Below, one piece after another: positions 50,338 to 64,000 of a stretch of DNA of 64,000 bases. The DNA lies in NCBI GenBank assembly GCA_029961685.1, contig JARWKL010000001.1:31694295-31758294 (forward strand). The letters run 5' to 3'. The first letter of the stretch is position 1. Each line of letters begins with the position of its first letter. Under the pieces are notes generated by a model, which was not told the DNA's origin, did not search any database, and worked only from the letters and a program-made list of their open reading frames with translations. The position numbers and the translations under genes are program-made. The stretch is from Aristolochia californica (taxonomy: Eukaryota > Streptophyta > Magnoliopsida > Piperales > Aristolochiaceae).

Positions 50338-53300
50338 GGATATGCATGCTTGAAACATGTTAAAGATGCAAATGACCTATGGATCCAAACCTATGAAGAG
50401 ATTAACAAACACTCATTAAATTCTCAAGTTAACGTGTTGTAGGATATTTACCCGAGTCAAAGAAGCCATTATATTCTCCATTTACAAAAACTTGACCTAA
50501 CAATCGTAGATGATTGTAAAGTGATTTATCATGCGTAAGGGGTATATTTTTGTGAGAAATGACTTATGGATTGGTAGTCAATGCTCAGTTAAAAATCCCC
50601 CGCCTCCCCTTTTTCACACAAATGCAAAACCTAACATATAAAAACTAAAAAGAGTTTACAATCCCTAAAAATTATAGACACTCTTTGGAATTATCTCTCT
50701 CTACATTTCTGCATTGTGCATTTCCATTTTAGATGTATACTTTTTTATTAAATCAGAACTTTGAGTTTTCGGTCTCCCTTCATCTCGTAAACAAAAAAGG
50801 CAAATAGATCACAACAAAATGAAAATTTAAGAGTTTAAGTAAGGAAAAAATTTCAAAAAACAAAAAATACAAGTAAATAAAATTCATTCGCACACCACCA
50901 AAGAACACAAAAAAATTTTTATCCAAGTTTGGGAAATTCCACTAGTTCAACCCTAATAGCTTGGAATTATATAAGAAAGAGAGTTTTTCTACAGATTTTT
51001 TAAAAATAGATATGCATGATTGAAACATATTAATGGTGCAAACGACCGATGGATCCAAACCCTTTAAAGAGAATAGCAAACGATCATTAAATTCTTAAGT
51101 GACCGTGCGGTGGGATATTTACCCGAGTCAAACAAGCCATTATCTTGTCCATTTACAAAAGGCTGACCTAACAATCGTAGATGATTGTAAAGTGATTTAT
51201 CATGCCTAACAGGCTATATATTTTTAAGAAATGACTTATGGATTGGGAGTCAAAGTTCAGTTACAAATCCCCTGCCTCCCCCTTTTCCTGAGAATTGCAA
51301 AACCTAATATATAAAAACAAAAAAGAGTTTACATTCCCTAAAAATTATAAACACACTTTGAAACTATCTCTCTCTATACTTTGTGAGCTGTGCATTTCCA
51401 TTTTAGATGTATACTTTTTTTTAAATAAAAACTTTGAGTTTTCGCTCCCCCTTCATCTTCATCTCGTAAATTAAAAAGGTAAAAAGATCACAAAAAAAGA
51501 AAATTTTAGAGTTTATGTATGGAAACAATTTAAAACAAAAAAAAATGTAAGTAAAGAAAATTTATTCGCACACCAGAAATGAACATAGAAGTATTGTTAT
51601 CCAAGTTTGGGAAATTCTACTTGTTCAACCCTAATAGCTTGGAATTTTATAAGAAAGAGATTTCTTTGTACACATGTTTTAAAAATTGATATGCATGGTT
51701 GAAACATGTTAAAGATGCAAATGACATATAGATCCAAACCTTTTAAAGAGAAGAAAAAACGTTTGTCAAAATTCTCAAGTGAACGTACGGTGGGATATTT
51801 ACCCGAGTCAAACAAGCCATTATCTTGCCGATTTACAAAAAATTGACCTAACAATCGTAGATGATTGTAAAGTGATTTAACATGCCTAACGGGCTATATA
51901 TTTGTAAGAAATGACTTATGGATTGGGAGTCAAAGCTCAGTTAAAAATCCCCCGCCTCCCCCTTTTCCCGACGATTCCAAAACCTAAAATATAAAAACTA
52001 AAAAGAGTTTACAATCCTTAAAAATTATAGACAGTCTTAAGCATTATCTCTCTCTACTTTTATGCATTGTTCATTTCCATTTTATATTTAAACTTTTTTC
52101 TTAAATCAGAACTTTGTGTTTTTCGCTTTCCCTTCATCTTGTCAACAAAAAAGGCAAATAGATCACAACAAAATGAAAATTTAAGAGTTTAAGTAAGGAA
52201 ACAATTTTAAATAACAAAAAAATTAAGTAATGAAAATTCATTCTCACTCCACAAATGAACACAAAAGTTTTATTATCCAAGTTTGGGAAATTCCACAAGT
52301 TCAACCCTAATAGCTTGGAATTTTATAAGAAAGAGATTTCTTCTACACATGTTTTAAAAATAGATATGCATGCTTGAAACATGTTAAAGGTGCAAATGAC
52401 CGATGGATCCAAACCCTTAAAAAGAGAATAGCAAACGCTCATTAAATTCTCAAGTGAACGTGCGATTGAATTTTTACCCGAATCAAACAAGCCATTATTT
52501 TGCCCATTTACAAAAAGCTGACCTAACAATCGTAGATGATTGTCAAGGGATTTATCATGCCTCACAGGCCATATATTTGTCAGAAATGACTTATGGATTG
52601 GGAGTCAAAGCTCAGTTAAAAATCCCTCGCCTCCTCCTTTTCCCGACGATTGGAAAACCTAATATATAAAAACTAAAAAGAGTTTAAAATCCCTCAAATT
52701 TACAGACACACTTTGTAATTATCTCTCTGTACATTTGTGAGTTGTGCATTTCCATTTTAGATGTATAATTTTTTCTTAAATAAAAACATTGAGTTTTCAC
52801 TCCCCCTTTATCCCGTAAATTAAAAAGGCAAATAGATCACAAAAAAATGAAAATTTCAGAGTTTATATATGGAAAAAATTTAAAAAAACGACAAATGTAA
52901 GTGAAGAAAATTTATTCGTGCACCATAAATGAACACAAAAGTAATGTTATCCAAGTTTGGGAAATTCCACTAGTTCAACCCTAATAGGTTGGAATTTTTT
53001 AAGAAAGTGATTTCTTCTACACATGTTTTAAAAATGGATATGCAAACTTCAAACATGATAAAGATGCAAATGACCTATGGATTCAAACCTTTTAAAGAGA
53101 ATAAAAAACGCTCATTAAATTTTCAAGTGAACGTGCGGTGGGATATTTACCTGAGTCAAACAAGACATTATTCTGCCCATTTACAAAAAGTTGTCCAAAC
53201 AATCATAAATGATTGTAAAGTGATTTATCATGCGTAACAGGCGATATTTTTGAAAGAAATGACTTATGGATTGGGAGTCAAAGCTCACTTAAAAGTCCCC

Positions 53301-55048
53301 CACCTCCCCCTTTTCCCGACGATTGTAAAACCTCGTATATGAAAACTATAAAGAGTTTAAAATCCCTAACATTTACAGACACACTTTGTAATTATCTATC
53401 TCTACATTTGTGAGTTGTGTTTCCAATTTAGATGTATACTTTTTTGTTAAATAAAAACTTTGATTTTTCGCTCCCCCTTCATCCCGTAAATTAAAAAGGC
53501 AAATAGATCACAAAAAATGAAAATTTTAGAGTTTATGTATGGAAAAAATATAAAACAACAACAAATGTAAGTGAAGAAAATTTATTCGCCCACCAGAAAT
53601 GAACACAAAAGTATTGTTTTCCAAGTTTGGGAAATTCCACTAGTTCAACTCTAATAGCATGGAATTTTATAGGAAAGAGATTTCTTCTACACATGTTTTA
53701 AAAATGGATATGCATGTTTGAAACATGTTAAAGATGCAAATGACCTATAGATCCAAACCTTTTAAAGAGACAAAAAACGCTTGTCAAAATTCTCAAGTCA
53801 ATGTGCGGTGGGATATTTACCCGAATCAAACAAGCCATTATTCTGCCCATTTACAAAAAGCTATCCTAACAATCATCGATGATTATTAAGTGATTTGTCA
53901 TGCGTAACAGGCTATATTTTTTTAAGAACTGACTTATAAATTGGGAGTCATCACTCAGTTAAAAATCCCCCTCGTCCCCATTTTCTTGACGAATGCAAAA
54001 CCTTCTTTATAAAACTAAAATGAGTTTAGAATCCCTAAAAATTACTGACACTCTTTGGAATTATCTCTGTCTACATTTTTGTATTGTTCATTTCCATTTT
54101 AGAAGTATACTTTTTTCTTAAATTAGAAGTTTGATTTTTCGCTCACCCTTCATCCCGTAAACAAAAAAGTAAAATATATCGCAAAAAAATGAAAATTTTA
54201 GAGTTTATGTATGGAAAAAATTTAAAATAACAACAAATGTAAGTAAAGAAAATTTATTCACACACCACAAATGAACACAAAATTTTTGTTTTCCAAGTTT
54301 TGGAAATTCCACTACTTCAACTCTTATAGCTTGGAGTTTTATAAGAAAGAGATTTCTTCGACACATGTTTTAAATATGGATATGCATGCTTGAAACATGT
54401 TAATGATGCAAATGACCTATGGATCCAAACCTTTAAAATAGAAGAAAAAACGCTCATTAATTTCTCAAGTGAGTGTGATGTAGGATATTTACCCAAGTCC
54501 AACAAGCCATATTTTTGCCAATTTACAAAAAGCTAACCTAACAATCATAGATGATTGTAAAGTGATTTATCATGCGTAACAGACTATATTTTTGTAAGAA
54601 CTGACTATGGATTGGGAGTCAATGCTCAGTTAAAAATCCCCCGCGTCCCCCTTTTCCTGACGATTGCAAAACATTATATATAAAAACTAAAAAGAGTTTA
54701 CAATCCCTAAAAATGACAAACACTCTTTGGAATTATCTCTGTCAACATTTGTGCATTGTGCATTTCCATCTTATATGTATACTTTTTGCTTAAATCAAAA
54801 CTTTGAGTTTTTGCTTACCCTTCATCTCGTAAACAAAAAAGGCAAACAGATTACAACAAAATGAAAATTTTAGAGTTTATGTATGGAAAAAAATTTAAAC
54901 AACAACCAATGTATGTAAAGAAAATTTATTTGCACACCACAAATGAACACAAAAGTTTTGTTATCAAGTTTTGGAAATTCCACTAGTTCAAACCTAATAG
55001 CTTGGAATTTTATAAGGAAGAGATTTCTTCTACACATGTTTTAAAAAT
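50338..55048 (+). repeat. Satellite block 9: seven monomers, partial two-monomer pattern
   Basis: Starts are 50338, 51008, 51687, 52362, 53036, 53706 and 54378. The junction 50338/51008 resembles the junction 51687/52362, 1,354 bp later. Shared marks are 'aatttaagagtttaagtaag', 'gaccgatggatccaaaccc' and 'agaatagcaaacg'. 'Gtgagttgtgcatttcc' or close forms mark several units (51.39, 52.74, 53.41 kb). The units at 49025, 51687 and 53706 share 'cttgtcaaaatt' or 'tttgtcaaaatt' in place of 'tcattaaatt'. Only satellite is present. Confidence 0.8.
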
Positions 55049-58000
55049 GGATATGCATGCTTGAAACATGTTAAATATGTAAATGACCTATGGATCCAAA
55101 CCTTTTAAAGAGTAGAAAAAATGCTCATTAAATTCTCAAGTAAACGTGAAATGGGATATTTACTCAAGTCAAACAAGCCATTATTTTTCCCATTGATGAA
55201 AAGCTGACTAACAATTATAGATGATTTTAAAATGCATTTTCATGTGTAACGAGCAATAATTTTTTTAAGAAATGACTTATGGATTTGGAGTCAACGCTCA
55301 GTTAAAAATCCTCCGCCTCCCCCTTTTCTCGATGATTGCAAAACCTATATATAAAAACAAAAAAGAGTTTACAATCCCTAAAAATTAGTGACACTCATTG
55401 GAATTATCTCTCTTTTCATTTGTGCATTGGGCATTTCCTTTTTAGATGTATACTTTTTTATTAAATCAAAACTTTGAGTTTTCGTTCTACCTTCATCCCA
55501 TAAACAAAAAAAAGCCTATAGATCACAAAAAAATGAAAATTTTAGAGTTTATATATGGAAAAATTAATAAACAACAAATGTAAGTAAGAAAAATTTATTC
55601 GCACACCACATTTGAACAAATTTTTTTAATTATCCATGTTTGGGAAATTTCACTAGTTCAACCCTAATAGCTTGGAATTTTATATGAAAGAGATTTCTTC
55701 TACACATGTTTTAAAAATGGATATGCATGCTTGAAACATGTTAAAGAAGCAAATGACCTATGGATCAAATCCTTTTAAAGAGAATAACAAACGCTCATTA
55801 AATTCTCAAGTGAACTAGTGGTGGGATATTTACCCGAGTCAAACAAGCCATTATTTTGCCCGTTTACAAAAAGTTGACCTAACAATCATAGATGAAGGTA
55901 AAGTGATTTATCATGTGTAACGGGCAATGTTTTGCTAAGAAATGACTTATGGATTGGGAGTCAACGCTAAGTTAAATATCTACCGCCTCCCCCTTTTCCC
56001 GACGATTGCAAAATCTAATAAATAAAAACATAAAGGAGTTTATAATCCGTAAAAAATACAGACATTCTTTGGAATTATCTCTCTGTACATTTGTGCATTG
56101 TGCATTTCCATTTTAGATGTATTCTTTTCTCTTAAATGAAAACTTTGAGTTTTCGCTCTCCCTTAATCCCATAAAAAAAAGGCAAATAGATCACAACAAA
56201 ATGAAAATTTTAGAGTTTATGCATGGAAAGAATTTAAAACAACAACAAAGGTAAGTAAAGAATATTTATTCGCATAACACAAATGAACACAAAAGTTTTG
56301 TCATCCAAGTTTGGGCAATTTTACTAGTTCAACCCTAATAGCTTGCAATTTTATAAGAAAAAGATTTCTTCAACTCATGTTTTAAAAATGAATATCCAAG
56401 CTTGAAACTTTTTCAAGATGCAAATGACCTATGGATCCGAACCTTTTAAAGAGAATAAAAAACGTTCATCAAATTCTCAGGTGAGTGTGCGATGGGATAT
56501 TTACCCGAGTCAAACAAGCCACTATTTTTCCCATTTACAAAAAGTTGACCTAAAAATCGTAGATAATTGTAAAGTGATTTATGATACGTAACACGCTATA
56601 TTTTTGTAAGAAATGACTAATGAATTGGAAGTCAACGCTTATTTAAAAATCCACAGCCTCCCCCTTTTCTCGATGATTGCAAAACCTAATATATAAAGTC
56701 TAAAAAGAGTTTACAATCCCAAAAAAATTGCAGACTCTCTTTGGAATTATCTCTCTCTACATTTGTACATTGTGCATTTCCATTTTAGATGTATACTTTT
56801 TTCTTAAATCAAAACTTTGAGTTTTCGCTCTCCCTTCATCTCGTGAACAAAAACAGGAAAATAGATCAGAATAAAATGAAAATTTTAGAGTTTATCTATG
56901 GAAAAATATTAAAACAACAACAAAACTAAGTAAAAATAATGTATTCACACACCACAAATGAACACAGAAGTTTCGTTATCCAACTTTGGGAAATTCTACT
57001 TGTTCAACCCTAATTGCTTGGAATTTTATAAGAAAGAGATTTCTTCTACACATGTTTTAAAAATGGATAAGAATGCTTGAAACATGTTAAAGATGCAAAT
57101 GACCTATGGATTGAAACCTTTTCAAGAGAATAACAAACGCTAATTAAATTCTCAAGGGAACGTGCGGTGGGATATTTACCCGAGTGAAACAAGCCATTAT
57201 TTTGCCCATTTACAAAAAGTTGACCTAACAATCATAGATTATTTTAAAGTTATTTATCATGCCTAACGGGCTCTATTTTTGTAAGAAATGACTTATGGAT
57301 TGGGAGTCAACGGTTAGTTAAAAATCCCTCGCCTCCCCCTTTTCCCGACGATTGCAAAACCTTTATATAAAAAAAAATGAGTTTACAATCCCTAAAAATT
57401 ATAGACACTCATTGGAATTATCTCTCTCTACATTTGTGCATTGTGGATTTCCATTTTAGATGTATAATTTTTTCTTAAATAAAAACTTTGAGTTTTCGCT
57501 CTCTCTTCATCCTGTAAAAAAAAGGCAAAAAGACCATTGTAAAGTGATTTATCATGCATAGCGGGCTATATTTTTTTTAAGAAATTTGGATTGGGTGTCA
57601 ATGCTCCGTTAAGTATCCCCGCCTACCCCTTTTCACAACGATTGCAAAACCTAATACATAAAAACTAAAAAGAGTTTACAATCCCTAAAAATTACAGACA
57701 CTCGTTGTTATTATCTCTCTCCATATTTTTTCATTGTGCATTTCCCTTTTAGATGTATACTTTTTTCTTAAATAAAAACTTTGAGTTTTCGCTCCCTCTT
57801 CATCCTGTAAAAAAAACATTTCAAATACAACGAATGTACGAAAAGAAAATTTATTCGCACACCATAAATGAACATAAAAGTTTTGTTATCCAAGTCTGGG
57901 AAATTCCACTAATAGCTTGGAATTTTATAAGAAAGAGATTTCTGCTACACATGTTTTAAAAATGGATATGTATGCTTGAAACATGTTAAAGATGCAAATG

Positions 58001-61000
58001 ACCAATAGATCCAAACCTTTTAAAGAGAATAACAAACGCTCATTAAATTCTCAAGTGAACGTGCAGTGGGATATTTACCTGAGTCAAACAAGCCATGTTT
58101 TATCCATTTACAAAAAGTTGACCTAACAATCATAAATGATTGTAAAGTGATTTATCATGTGTAACGGGATAAATTTTTTTAAGAAATGACTTATGGATTG
58201 GGAGTCAACACTCAATAAAAAATCCCCCGCCTCCCCCTCTTCCCCATGATTGCAAAATCTGAGATATAACACAAAAAAGAGCTTACAACCCCTAAAAATT
58301 ACAGACACTCTTTGAATTTATCTCTCTCTACATTTGTGCATTGTGCATTTCCATTTTAGATGTATACTTTTTTCTTAATTCAAAACTTTGAGTTTTCACT
58401 CTCCCTTCATCCCGTTAAACAAAAGGCAAATAGATTAGAACACAATGAAAATTTAAGACTTTTTGTATTGGAAAAATTTAAAACAACAGCAAATGTAAGG
58501 AAAGAAAATTTATTCGCATACCGCAAATGAACATAAAACTTTTGTCATCCAAGTTTGGGTAATTCCACAAGTTCAACCCTAATAGCTTGGAATTTTATAA
58601 GAAAGAGATTTCTTCTACTCATGTTTTTAAAAATGGATATGCATGTTTCAAACATGTTAAAGATACAAATGACCTATGGATTCATACCTTTTAAAGAGAA
58701 TAACAAACGATCATTAAACTCTCAAGTGAACGTGCGGTGGGATATTTACCCGAGACAAACAAGGCAATATTTTCCCCATTTACAAAAAGCCAACATAACA
58801 TTCGTAGATGATTGTAAAGTGAAGTATCATGCGTAACGCGCTATATTTTTCATAAGAAATGACTTATGGATTGGGAGTCAACACTCAGTTAAAAATCCAC
58901 CACCTCCGCCTTTTCCCGACGATAGCAAAACCTACTAAATAAAAACTAAAAAGAGTTTACAATCCCTAAAAATTATAGAGACTCTTTGGAATTATCTCTC
59001 CCTACATTTGTGGATTGTGCATTTCCATTTTCGATGTATAATTTTTTCTTAAATCAAAACTTTGATTTTTCACTCTCCCTTCATCCTGTAAAAAAAAAAG
59101 GCAAATAGATCACAAGAAATTGAAAATTTTAGAATTTATGTATGGAAAAAGTATAAAACAACAAAAAATGTGAGTAAAAAAAGTTTATTCGCACACCATA
59201 AATGAACACAAAACTTTTGTTATCCAAGTTTGGGAAATTCCACCAGTTCAACCCTAATAGCTTGGAATTTTATAAGAAAAAGATTTCTTCTAGTCATGTT
59301 TTAAAAATGGATATGCATGCTTGAAACATGTTAAAGATGCAAATGACCTATGGATCCATTCCTTTTAAACAGAATAACAAACGGTCATTAAATTCTCAAG
59401 TGAACATGCGTGGGATATTTACCGGAGTCATGCAAGCTATTATTTTGGCCATTTACAAAAAGTTGACCTATCATTCGTCAATGATTTTAAATTGATTTGT
59501 CATGTGTAATGAGTTATATTTTTTTTAGAAATGACTTATGGAATGGGAGCAACGCTCAGTTAGAAATCCATCGTCTCCCCCTTTTCCCAATGAGTGCAAA
59601 ACCTAATATATAAACTAAAAAGAGTTTACAATCCCTAAAAATTGCAAACACTCTTTGGACTTATCTCTCTCTACATTTGTGCATTATGCTTTTCAATTTC
59701 AGATGTATACTTTTTCCTTCAATCAAAACTTTGAGTTTTCGCTTACCCTTCATCCTGTAAACAAAAAAGGGAAATAGATCACAATAAAATGAAAATTTTA
59801 GGGTTTATGTACGCAAAAAATTTAAAACAACAACAAATGTAAGTAAATAAAATTTATTCGGACACCACAAATGAACACAAAAGTTTAGGAAATTCCACTA
59901 GTTCAACCCTAATAGCTTGGAATTTTAGAAGTAAGAGATTTATTCTACACATGTTTTAAAAATGGATATGCATGCATGAAACATGTTAAAGATGTAAATG
60001 ACCAATGGATCTAAACCTGTTAAAGAGAATAACAAACGCTCATTAAATTCTCAAGTGAACGTGCGGTGGGATATTTACCCAAGTCAAACAAGCAATTATT
60101 TTGCTCAATTACAAAAAGCTGACCTAATAATCATAAATGATTTTAAAGTGATTTATCATGTGTAACGTTTTTGTAAGAAATGACTTATGGATTGGGAGTC
60201 AACGCTCAGTTAAACATCTCCCCCCTCCCATTTTCCCGACGATTGTAAAACCAAATATATAAAAACTAAAAAGAGTTTACAATCGCTAAAAATTACAGAC
60301 ACTCTTTGGAATAATCTCTCTACATTTTTGCATTGTGCATTTCCATTTTATATGTATAATTTATTCTTAAATCAAAACTATGAGTTTTCGCTCTCCCTTC
60401 ATCCCGTTAACAAAAATGGCAAATAGATCACAACAAAATCAAAATTTTAGGGTTGATGAACAGAGAAAAATTTAAAAAAACAATAAATGAAAGTAAATAA
60501 AATTTATTCGTACACCACAAATGAACACAAAAGTTTTGTTATCTAAATTTGGGAAAATCCACTAGTGCAACCCTAATTGCTTGGAATTTTATAACAAAGA
60601 GATTTCTTCTACACATGTTTTAAAAATCGATATGCATGCTTGAAAGATGTTAATGATGTAAATGACTTATGGATCCAAACCTTTTTAAGAGAATAACAAA
60701 CGCTCATTAAATTCTCAAGTGAACGTGCGGCGGGATATTTACCGGAGTCAAACAAGCCATTATTTTTCCCATTTTGACAAAAAGCTTACCTAACAATCAT
60801 AGATGATTTTTAAGTGATTTATCATGCGTAACAAGCCATATTATTGTAAGAAATGACTTATGGATTGGGAGTCAACGCTCAGTTAAAAATCTATAGCCTC
60901 CCCCTTTTCCCGACGATTGCAAAACCTAATATATAAAAACTAAAAAGAGTTTACAATCCCTAAATATTACAAACACTCGTTGGAATTATCTCTCTCCACA

Positions 61001-64000
61001 TTTATGCATTGTGCATTTCCATTTTAGAAGTATACTTGTTTCTTAAATCAAAACTTTGAGTTTTCGCTCTGTCTTTATCCCGTCAACCAAAAAGGCAAAT
61101 AGATCTCAACAAAATGAAAATTTTAGATTTTAAGTTTGGAAAAAAATTAAAATAAAAAAAATGTTTGTAAAGAAAATTTATTCGCACACCAAAAATCAAC
61201 ACAAAATTTTTAATATCCAAGTTTTGGAAATTCCACTTGTTCAACCCTAATAGCTTGGAATTTTATAAGAAAAAGATTTCTTCTACACATGTTTTAAATA
61301 TGGATATGCATGCTTGAAACATGTTAAAGATGCATATAACCTAGGGATCCAAACCTTTTAAAGGGAATAACAAACGCTCATTAAATTCTCAAGTGAACGT
61401 GCAATGGGATATTTACCCGAGTCAAACAAGCTATTAGTTTTGCCATTTAGAAAAAAGTGACTTAACAATCATAGATGATTTTGAAGTGATTTATCATGCG
61501 TAATGGAGTATATTTTTGTAAAAAATTACTTATGGATTGGTAGTCAACCCTCAGTTAAAAATCCCCCTCCTCCCCCTTTTCCCAACGTTTGCAAAACCTA
61601 ATATATAAAAACTAAAAAAAGCTTACAATCACTAAAAAATACAGACACTCTTAGGAATTGTCTCTTTCTACAATTGTGCATTGTGCATTTCCATTTTAGA
61701 TGTATACTTTTTTCTTAAATCAAAACTTTGACTTTTCGCTGTCCCTTCATCCCTTTAAAAAAAAAAGGCAAATAAATCAGAGCAAAATGAAAATTTTAGG
61801 GTTTATGAATGCAAAAAATTTAAAACAACAACAAATGTACGTAATGAAAATTTATTCGTGCACGACAAATGAACACAAAAGTTTTGTTATCCAAGTTTGG
61901 AAAATTCCTCTAGTTCAACTCTAATAGCTTGGAATTTTATAAGAAAGATATTTCTTCTATACATGTTTTGAAAATGGATATGCATGCTTGAAACATGTTA
62001 AAGATGCAAATGGCCTACGGATCCAAATCTTTTATAGAGATAACATACGCATCGGTGGGATATTTACCCGAGTCAAACAAGCCATTATTTTGCCCATTTA
62101 AAAAATGCTGACCTAACAATCACAGATGATTGTAAAGTGATTTATCATGCATAACGGACAATATTTTGGTAAGAAATAACTTATGGATTGGGTGTCAACG
62201 CTCAGTTAAAATTCCCCCGCCTCCCCTTTTCCCTACTATTGTAAAACCCAATATCTAAAAACATAAAAGAGTTTACAATCCCTAAAAATTACTGACACTC
62301 TTTGGAATTCTCTCTCTCTATCTTTGTGCATTTTACATTTCCATTTTAGCTGTGTACTTTTTTGTTAAATGAAAACTTTGAGTTTTCGCTCTCCCTTCAT
62401 CCCGTATATAAAAAAGGCAAATAGATCACAACAAAATAAAAATTTTAGAGTTTATGTATGGAAAAAATTTAAAGTAACATAAAATGTAAGTAAAGAAAAT
62501 TTTTTTGCACACCACAAATGAACAAAAAAGTTTTGTTATCCAAGTTAGGGAAAATTCACTGGTTCAACCTTAATAGCTCGAAATTTTAAAAGAAAGATAT
62601 TTCTTCTACACATGTTTTAAAAAGGGATCTGCATGCTTGAAACATGTTGAAGATGCAAATGATCTATGGATCCAAAAATTTTAAAGTGAATAACAAACGC
62701 TGATTAAATTCTCAAGTGAACGTTCAGTGGGATATTTACCCGAGTCAAACAAGTCATTATTTTGCCCAATTTCAAAAAACTGACCTAGCTATCATAGATG
62801 ATTGTAAAGTGATTTATCATGCATAACTGGCTATATTTTTCTAAGAAATGACTTATGGATTGGGAGTCAATGCTTAGTTAAAAATCTCCCTCATGCCCCT
62901 TTTCCTTACGATTGCAAAACCTATTATATAAATATTAAAAGAGGTGACAATCCCTAAAAATTACTAACACTCTTTGGAATTATCTCTCTCTACATTTTTA
63001 CCTTGTCCACTTCTATTTTAGATGTATACTTTTTTCTTAAATCAAAACTTTGAGTTTTCTCTCTCCCTTCATCCCATAAACAAAAAAGGAAAATAAATCA
63101 CAAAAAATGAAAATTTTAGAGTTTATGTATAAAAAAAATTTAAAACAACAATAAATGTTAGTAAAGAAAATTTATTCGCACATCACAAATGAGCACAAAA
63201 GTTTTGTAATCCAAGTTTGGGAAATTCCACTTGTTCAACCCTAATTGCTTGGAATTTTATAAGAAAGTGATTTTTTCTACACTTGTTTTAAAAATACATA
63301 TTCATGCTTGAAACATGTTAAAGATTCAAATGACCTATGGATCCAAACCTTTTAAAGAGAATAAAAAACGTTGATAAAATCCTCAAGTGAATGTGGTGTG
63401 GGATATTTACCAGAGTCAAACAAGCCATTATTTTACCCATTTACAAAAACCTGATGTAACAATCGTAGATGATTGTAAAGTGATTTATCATACATAACAA
63501 GCTATATTTTTGTAAGAAATGACTTATGGATTGGGAGTCAACGCTTAGTTAAATATTCACCGCCTCCCCTTTTCCCGACGATCGCTAAACCTAGTATATA
63601 AAAACAAAAAAGAGTTTACAATCCCCAAAAATTACAGACACACTTTGGAATTATCTCTCTCCACATTTGTGCATTGTGCACTTCCATTTTAGATGTATAC
63701 TTTTTTCTTAAATCAAAAATTTGAGTTTTCTCTTTCCCTTCATCCCGTAAAAGAAAAAGACAAATTGAACACAACAAAATGAAAATTTTAGATTTTATGT
63801 ATGGAAAAAATTCAAAACAACCACAAATGTAAGTAAAGAAAATTTATTCACGTACCGCAAACAAACACAAATGTTTTGTCATCAAAGTTTGGGAAATTAA
63901 GCTTGGAATTTTATAAGGAAGAGATTTCTTTTACACAAGTTTTTAAAATGGATATGCATGCTTGAAACATGTTAAAGATGAAAATGACCTATGGATCCAA
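55049..64000 (+). repeat. Satellite block 10: regular monomers to the window end
   Basis: Starts are 55049, 55719, 56390, 57065, 57964, 58635, 59309, 59964, 60628, 61302, 61976, 62635, 63296 and 63950, plus a headless fragment from 57536. Minor losses occur at about 59887 ('aaaagttt' joins 'aggaaattcc'), 60168, 62050 ('acgcat' joins 'cggtggg') and 63898 ('gggaaatt' joins 'aagcttgg', ~20 bp). Many units here are close to the array consensus. The last monomer is cut by the window edge. No gene is seen. Confidence 0.85.
57536..57963 (+). repeat. Headless partial monomer after a ~370 bp deletion
   Basis: At 57531-57540 'ggcaaaaagacc' runs into 'attgtaaagtgatttatc', joining the end region of one unit to the region just after the dyad of the next. 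A second loss of about 50 bp follows at about 57816, where 'cctgtaaaaaaa' joins 'acatttcaaataca'. From 57065 to 57964 is 899 bp, where two monomers would need ~1,340. Confidence 0.88.

Larger units (their letters stand above)
1..64000 (+). repeat. Satellite DNA array, ~670 bp monomer, ~97 tandem copies
   Basis: The same ~670 bp unit recurs head to tail from the first to the last base, always in the same orientation. The start landmark GGATATGCAT is normally followed by GCTTGAAACATG. Successive starts at 661, 1331, 2001, 2670, 3339 and 4011 show the regular spacing. Most monomers carry GGATCC near position 44, a dyad near 164, a C-rich tract near 262-292, CCCTAAAAATTACAG near 325 and CACTAGTTCAACCC near 600. 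Divergence between neighbours is visible at many positions but alignment is never lost. No unique sequence interrupts the array, and both window edges fall within a monomer. The family is not one I recognise. Such arrays are typical of eukaryotic heterochromatin, but whether this one is centromeric cannot be told from sequence alone. Confidence 0.97.

Noticed and set aside
1..64000. Hidden gene cluster, prophage or other functional system
   Set aside because: Every stretch I read aligns to the ~670 bp monomer, and no segment longer than a few tens of bases falls outside it.

Overview
The whole 64 kb window is one uninterrupted, head-to-tail satellite DNA array. Monomers are about 670 bp (most 665-675), AT-rich and all on the same strand. 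I placed 97 monomers plus two extra fragments, using the motif GGATATGCAT (or its mutated equivalent) as the start landmark. The window begins and ends inside monomers, so the array continues on both sides. I see no protein-coding gene, RNA gene, transposon insertion, CRISPR array or non-satellite spacer. The longest open frames are below 100 codons and are fragments of the repeat itself.

This structure points to eukaryotic heterochromatin (pericentromeric, centromeric or subtelomeric). I do not recognise the repeat family and cannot name the organism; a plant or an invertebrate would fit. The monomer is close to four times 168 bp, compatible with four nucleosomes. Landmarks from the monomer start are: a BamHI-type GGATCC near position 44; an 8+2+8 bp dyad (ACAATCAT AG ATGATTGT) near 164-181; a C-rich polypyrimidine tract near 262-292; a TATATAAA run near 300; and a CACTAGTTCAACCC segment near 600.

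Layout. (1) 1-19 kb: divergent monomers in a six-monomer order (types A-F) with a 4,024 bp period. Parts of this order recur at an 8,331 bp offset, and a scrambled zone lies at 12.8-13.95 kb. (2) 19.3-35.6 kb: monomers with no strong higher-order pattern and several deletions. (3) 35,641-40,972: exactly four head-to-tail copies of a 1,333 bp dimer, nearly identical, the clearest sign of recent amplification. (4) 41.0-46.4 kb: a three-monomer higher-order repeat of about 2.0 kb. (5) 46.4-50.3 kb: irregular, with a fold-back palindrome at 46.5 kb and recurrent small deletions. (6) 50.3-55.0 kb: a looser two-monomer pattern. (7) 55.0-64.0 kb: fairly regular monomers with one large deletion at 57.5 kb.

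The window is best read as a record of how a satellite evolves: unequal exchange, local amplification, microhomology-flanked deletion and hairpin-templated mutation. It does not look like a gene system. All statements come from reading the sequence by eye; monomer starts should be good to a few bases, and no alignment was run.
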